This document shows, in pieces, positions 6,175 through 9,041 of a stretch of 9,041 bases of DNA. The notes beneath the pieces were generated by a model. It saw only the letters and a list, made by a program, of their open reading frames with translations, made no database searches and was not told the DNA's origin. The translations under genes and the position numbers were made by a program. This DNA is from Alphaproteobacteria bacterium (GTDB lineage: Bacteria > Pseudomonadota > Alphaproteobacteria > Micropepsales > Micropepsaceae): NCBI GenBank assembly GCA_019508105.1, contig JAEKMB010000228.1:1-9041 (forward strand), given 5' to 3'. Every line of letters begins with the position of its first letter. The first letter of the stretch is position 1.

Positions 6175-8766
6175 TCAAGCCTCCAGCGCCCGGCGCAACT
6201 GCTGCATGTCGAACGGTTTGGCCAGATAGCGCGCGCCCTCCACCCGGGCGGCCGAGTCCTCGCTGGTGGAATAGCCGGACGCGATAATGATCTTCAGCGA
6301 CGGATTGCGCTTCAGCGCCTCTCGCACAAGCTGGTGGCCGTTCATGCCCGGCAGTCCCAAATCCGTCAGCAATATCTTTATCGCGCTGTCGCGGCTCAGG
6401 ACGGCCAGGGCTTCCTCGGCGTCGGCGGCATCGGCCGCGGCAAAGCCGAGCTGCTGCACCATGTCCATGGTGGTCAGGCGGATCAGCGCCACATCCTCCA
6501 CCACCAGCACCTTGCCGCGGGGCGCGGCCGCGGGCTTGGGCTCGGCAATGGCGCCGCGCGCCGTGCCGGCAAAGACACTGCGCAGTTTTCGCGCCAGCTC
6601 GTCCTTGCGATAGGGCTTGGACAGCAGCAGCGCATCGTCGTCCAGCTTGCCGTTATGGACAATGGCGTTCTGGGTATAGCCGGAGGTGTAAAGCACCAGT
6701 ATACCCGGATGCATCGCCTGCGCCTGGCGCACGAATTCGCGGGTGGAAAGGGTGCCGGGCATCACCACGTCGGTGAAGATCAGGTCCGGCGCCTCGCGCC
6801 GCAGCACCTCCAGCGCGCTTTCGGCATTTTCGGCTTTGGCGATGCGGTAGCCCAACTCGCCCAGCATATCCACCACCGCCGCGCGCACGCCTTCATCGTC
6901 TTCCACCACCAGGATGTGCTCTGAGCCGCCTTCCACAGGCAGCCCGCCGCTGACATCGGGTGCGTCCACCGCCCGGCGGGTGCGCGGCAGGTAGAGACGT
7001 ATGGTGGTGCCCTGGCCTGGCTCGCTGTAGATCTTGATATGGCCGCCGCTCCGCTTGACGAAACCGTAAGCCTGGGCGAGCCCCAAGCCGGTTCCCCTGC
7101 CTTCCGGCTTGGTGGTAAAGAAAGGCTCGAACACCCGGCCCATCACTTCGGGGGTCATGCCGGTGCCGGTATCGCTTACCGCCAGCATCACATACTGGCC
7201 CGCGACCACTTCGGTATGGCGTTCGGCATAGGCATCGTCCAGCGCGGCATTGGCCACTTCCAGAGTCAGCTTGCCGCCATCGGGCATGGCGTCGCGCGCA
7301 TTGATCGCCAGGTTCAAAATCGTGTTCTCGACCTGGTTGGGATCCACCAGGGTGTTCCACAGCCCGCCGGCGATCACCGTCTCGATCTGGATGTTCTCGC
7401 CCAAGGTCCGGCGCAGCATCTCGCTCATGTCGCGGATCACCCGGCCCAGATCCACCGATTTGGGCGCCAGCGCCTGGCGGCGGGCAAAGGCCAGGAGCTG
7501 GCCGGTCAGGCGCGAACCGCGCGCCACCGCCCCGATGGCGTTCTGCAGCCGCTCACGCAGGCGCGGATCGGCCTGTGTGCCGGCCCCGGCTGCGGCCAGA
7601 TCCAGGTTGGCGCTAATGATCTGCAAGAGGTTGTTGAAATCATGCGCCACCCCGCCGGTCAAATGGCCGACGGCTTCCATTTTCTGGGACTGGCGCACCA
7701 TCGCTTCGGCCCGCAGCCGGGCAGTGACGTCCTGCACCCCCAACAGGAAGCCGCCGGTGGTGACGGGCGCCTTGTAGACGTCCAGTTCGCGCTCGGCCCA
7801 GACAATGTGCTGGGTGTCCGTGCCGGTCTGCTCGCTGCCTGGCGGCGTGAAGACCTGGTCGGCGATCGGGCGGACGCCTTCATAGGCCCTGAGCTCGGCA
7901 AGCCGGGTCTTCTGCCATACGGTCCTGTCGGGGGGCAGATCCAGCAAGGCGGCAAAGCTTCTGTTGAAAGCGCACAGCAAGCCGTCACCGTTGAAGTAGG
8001 CGATGCCTTCCCGCACCGTTTCCAAGGTCGCCTGCAGGATGGCAGCCTCGTCGGCGCGCGCTTTTTCCGAAACCGCCAGGCTGATATTGTTGCGCACCAG
8101 AAGCGCGGCGGCAATCAACAGCACCCCAAGGGTCAACACCCCGGCGCCGATGGCGAAGGCGATTTCCAGATTCTCGATTTCGCGGCGCGCGGCGTCGCGC
8201 TGGGCCAGACGATCGGATTCCTCCTTGAGGCCGCCATCCAACTCGTCGCGCAGCGTGTTCATCTGCAGGCGCCCCTGCTGCAGGGTGGCGAACAGGGTGG
8301 TAGTGTCGGGATTGGGCGCGGTGGCCAGCCGGACATTGAGGGCGAGCAGGCCCAGCCGCTCGCGCACCAGCTTTTCCAGCCGGTCGGCGCGGCGCCGCTG
8401 GCTGGGATTGTCGCGGGTGATTTCCCGGAAAGCCCGCAAGTCGCCCGGCAGCAGGGCCGCGGCGCGCTGGTAGGCGGTGAAATAGGCTGGGTCGCGGTCG
8501 ATCAGATAGCCGCGCTGGCTGGACTCCGCAGTCTGCAGATCGTTTTGCAAAGCGCGGGCTGCTTCTATCACCTGATAGGTGTGGCGCACCTGGGCCTGGG
8601 CGCTGCGCTCATTGATGGCGAACTGGATGGTGAGATAGGCCACCAAGGCCATGACAAGAAAAAGCGGCACTGCGACAAGCAGCACCACGCGATTGGCAGC
8701 CAAACTGTTCCCCGGACGCAAGACCCCCGGGGCTAAACGCACATCGTCTTGCCCGATTTTAGCCAT
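6175..8766 (-). CDS. Hybrid sensor histidine kinase: CHASE3-PAS-HisKA-HATPase-REC-REC
   Basis: An 863-residue inner-membrane hybrid histidine kinase. Helix 1 is about 25-48 and helix 2 about 203-224. They flank a periplasmic CHASE3-like helical domain (about 50-195, with ESSQRGYLIDRDPAYFTAY). A cytoplasmic PAS domain follows (about 245-350, LETVREGIAYFNGDG, PAS_7-like). The HisKA domain has phospho-acceptor His375 in GGVAHDFNN. The ATPase domain has an N box at 484-492 (LNLAINARD), G1 at 532-536 (DTGTG), FEPFF at 546-550 and G2 at 556-562 (GRGTGLG). REC1 (about 617-730) has Asp623/Asp624, acceptor Asp666, Thr694 and Lys717. REC2 (about 751-862) has Glu757/Asp758, acceptor Asp802, Ser830 and Lys850. 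All catalytic residues are intact. There is no HPt domain and no partner regulator in the window. The start at ATG 8766 has no visible Shine-Dalgarno, so a slightly later start (for example GTG 8742) is possible. The signal sensed is unknown. Confidence 0.97.
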   Translation of the reverse strand: MAKIGQDDVRLAPGVLRPGNSLAANRVVLLVAVPLFLVMALVAYLTIQFAINERSAQAQVRHTYQVIEAARALQNDLQTAESSQRGYLIDRDPAYFTAYQRAAALLPGDLRAFREITRDNPSQRRRADRLEKLVRERLGLLALNVRLATAPNPDTTTLFATLQQGRLQMNTLRDELDGGLKEESDRLAQRDAARREIENLEIAFAIGAGVLTLGVLLIAAALLVRNNISLAVSEKARADEAAILQATLETVREGIAYFNGDGLLCAFNRSFAALLDLPPDRTVWQKTRLAELRAYEGVRPIADQVFTPPGSEQTGTDTQHIVWAERELDVYKAPVTTGGFLLGVQDVTARLRAEAMVRQSQKMEAVGHLTGGVAHDFNNLLQIISANLDLAAAGAGTQADPRLRERLQNAIGAVARGSRLTGQLLAFARRQALAPKSVDLGRVIRDMSEMLRRTLGENIQIETVIAGGLWNTLVDPNQVENTILNLAINARDAMPDGGKLTLEVANAALDDAYAERHTEVVAGQYVMLAVSDTGTGMTPEVMGRVFEPFFTTKPEGRGTGLGLAQAYGFVKRSGGHIKIYSEPGQGTTIRLYLPRTRRAVDAPDVSGGLPVEGGSEHILVVEDDEGVRAAVVDMLGELGYRIAKAENAESALEVLRREAPDLIFTDVVMPGTLSTREFVRQAQAMHPGILVLYTSGYTQNAIVHNGKLDDDALLLSKPYRKDELARKLRSVFAGTARGAIAEPKPAAAPRGKVLVVEDVALIRLTTMDMVQQLGFAAADAADAEEALAVLSRDSAIKILLTDLGLPGMNGHQLVREALKRNPSLKIIIASGYSTSEDSAARVEGARYLAKPFDMQQLRRALEA

Positions 8767-8875
8767 GATGCGAAATCTACGGACTAGGCATGGAAAAGAT
8801 AGGCCGGGCTTGGGCCGATCAGGCGATTTGCGAAAAATTTCCCAGGGAGCCCTTTGGCGCGCTGGTCCGTTCTAC

Positions 8876-8886
8876 CTCCGAAGGAG
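8876..8886 (+). repeat. CTCC-GAA-GGAG mini-hairpin containing an orphan AAGGAG
   Basis: CTCC (8876-8879) can pair with GGAG (8883-8886). The AAGGAG at 8881-8886 is a full Shine-Dalgarno sequence, but no ATG, GTG or TTG lies at a usable distance after it. The same CTCC...AAGGAG pattern recurs at 8915-8926 in front of the real start codon. The pattern is directly visible; its meaning is speculative. Confidence 0.4.
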
Positions 8887-8895
8887 CAACGATAG

Positions 8896-8915
8896 GGGAA
8901 CCGGGAGCGGTTCCC
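8896..8915 (+). repeat. Hairpin in the leader of the exported protein gene
   Basis: GGGAACC (8896-8902) and GGTTCCC (8909-8915) form a perfect 7-bp stem, or 8 bp if G8903 pairs with C8908 around a GGAG loop. It ends six bases before the AAGGAG of the gene at 8933. No T-run follows, so it is not a terminator. It could stabilise the mRNA, influence ribosome access or be a protein-binding operator. Confidence 0.6.
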
Positions 8916-8920
8916 TCCCC

Positions 8921-8926
8921 AAGGAG
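8921..8926 (+). promoter_or_regulatory. Strong Shine-Dalgarno AAGGAG, possibly self-masked
   Basis: AAGGAG lies 6 bases before ATG 8933, close to ideal. The adjacent CTCC (8915-8918) is complementary to its GGAG and can close a 4-bp hairpin with a CCAA loop, so the site may be partly hidden in the mRNA. Confidence 0.85.
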
Positions 8927-8932
8927 AACCCG

Positions 8933-9041
8933 ATGAGCTTGAACAAGATTTGGATGTCCGCCGTCATTCTGGGTGCCGCCGCCCTCGCCACTCCGGCCAT
9001 GGCCCAGGCCGCCAACCCATCCACTTCCAACACGCCCGCTA
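8933..9041 (+). CDS. Exported protein of unknown function, N-terminus only
   Basis: The first 36 residues of a gene cut by the window edge. ATG 8933 has a near-ideal ribosome site. The sequence begins MSLNKIWMSAVILGAAALA, then TPAMAQ, which is a clear Sec signal peptide with predicted cleavage after AMA (residue 24). The visible mature part (QAANPSTSNTPA) is Ala/Ser/Thr/Pro-rich and low in complexity, as in many periplasmic proteins with a flexible N-terminal linker. I do not recognise the family from so little. It is divergent from the hybrid kinase with a 166-base spacer, so the two could share regulatory DNA. The strong ribosome site and the leader hairpins suggest a well-expressed, possibly post-transcriptionally controlled gene; that is inference. 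Confidence 0.75.
   Translation, partial: MSLNKIWMSAVILGAAALATPAMAQAANPSTSNTPA

Noticed and set aside
7039..8736. Open frame of 565 codons on the + strand opposite the hybrid kinase
   Set aside because: The kinase frame is unmistakably coding with all catalytic motifs. The opposite frame has a His/Gln/Gly/Ala-rich composition with no recognisable domain, as expected for the antisense of a GC-rich gene.
8896..8901. GGAAC as the -35 part of an EcfG-type general stress promoter
   Set aside because: No CGTT-like -10 element occurs at the required 16-17 base spacing; the bases are better explained as the left arm of the hairpin.

Overview
The window is GC-rich and gene-dense, with short or overlapping gene junctions and protein families typical of Alphaproteobacteria: a TorF-type putative porin, a CHASE3/PAS hybrid kinase with tandem receiver domains, a D-glycerate dehydrogenase-like enzyme and a small periplasmic SH3 protein. 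The lineage is inferred from family flavour and base composition only; I see no rRNA or other marker that would narrow it further. Everything looks chromosomal. I found no tRNA, rRNA, CRISPR array, insertion sequence, integrase, toxin-antitoxin pair or phage gene.

Layout. Bases 1-2354 (+) hold the C-terminal half of biotin synthase (bioB), a 66-residue two-helix membrane protein of DUF2905 type that overlaps bioB by 8 bases, and a complete purH for the last two steps of IMP synthesis. On the opposite strand, a secreted SH3-like protein (2351-2836) shares its stop region with purH. It is divergent from a D-2-hydroxyacid dehydrogenase (2912-3898, +). That gene converges, with a 7-base gap, on a minus-strand pair: a histidine phosphatase (4609-5151) followed by a dienelactone hydrolase family enzyme (3906-4652) that begins inside it at a non-ATG codon. 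A divergent spacer of about 166 bases with several palindromes separates this pair from a TorF-type outer-membrane protein (5318-6103, +). A strong bidirectional terminator (6125-6158) then separates it from a large hybrid histidine kinase (6175-8766, -). The last spacer contains hairpins and two copies of a CTCC...AAGGAG element, the second being the ribosome binding site of a secreted protein cut off by the window edge (8933-9041, +).

How the genes work together. bioB and purH are housekeeping metabolic genes, and DUF2905 is probably co-translated with bioB. The phosphatase and hydrolase are likely one transcription unit. The others look like single-gene units that alternate strands. The kinase has no response regulator or DNA-binding partner in the window, so its output is unknown.

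I did not find a convincing undescribed multi-gene system. The observation most worth following up is the RNA-structure potential in the leader of the last gene, followed by the palindrome cluster in front of the porin gene.
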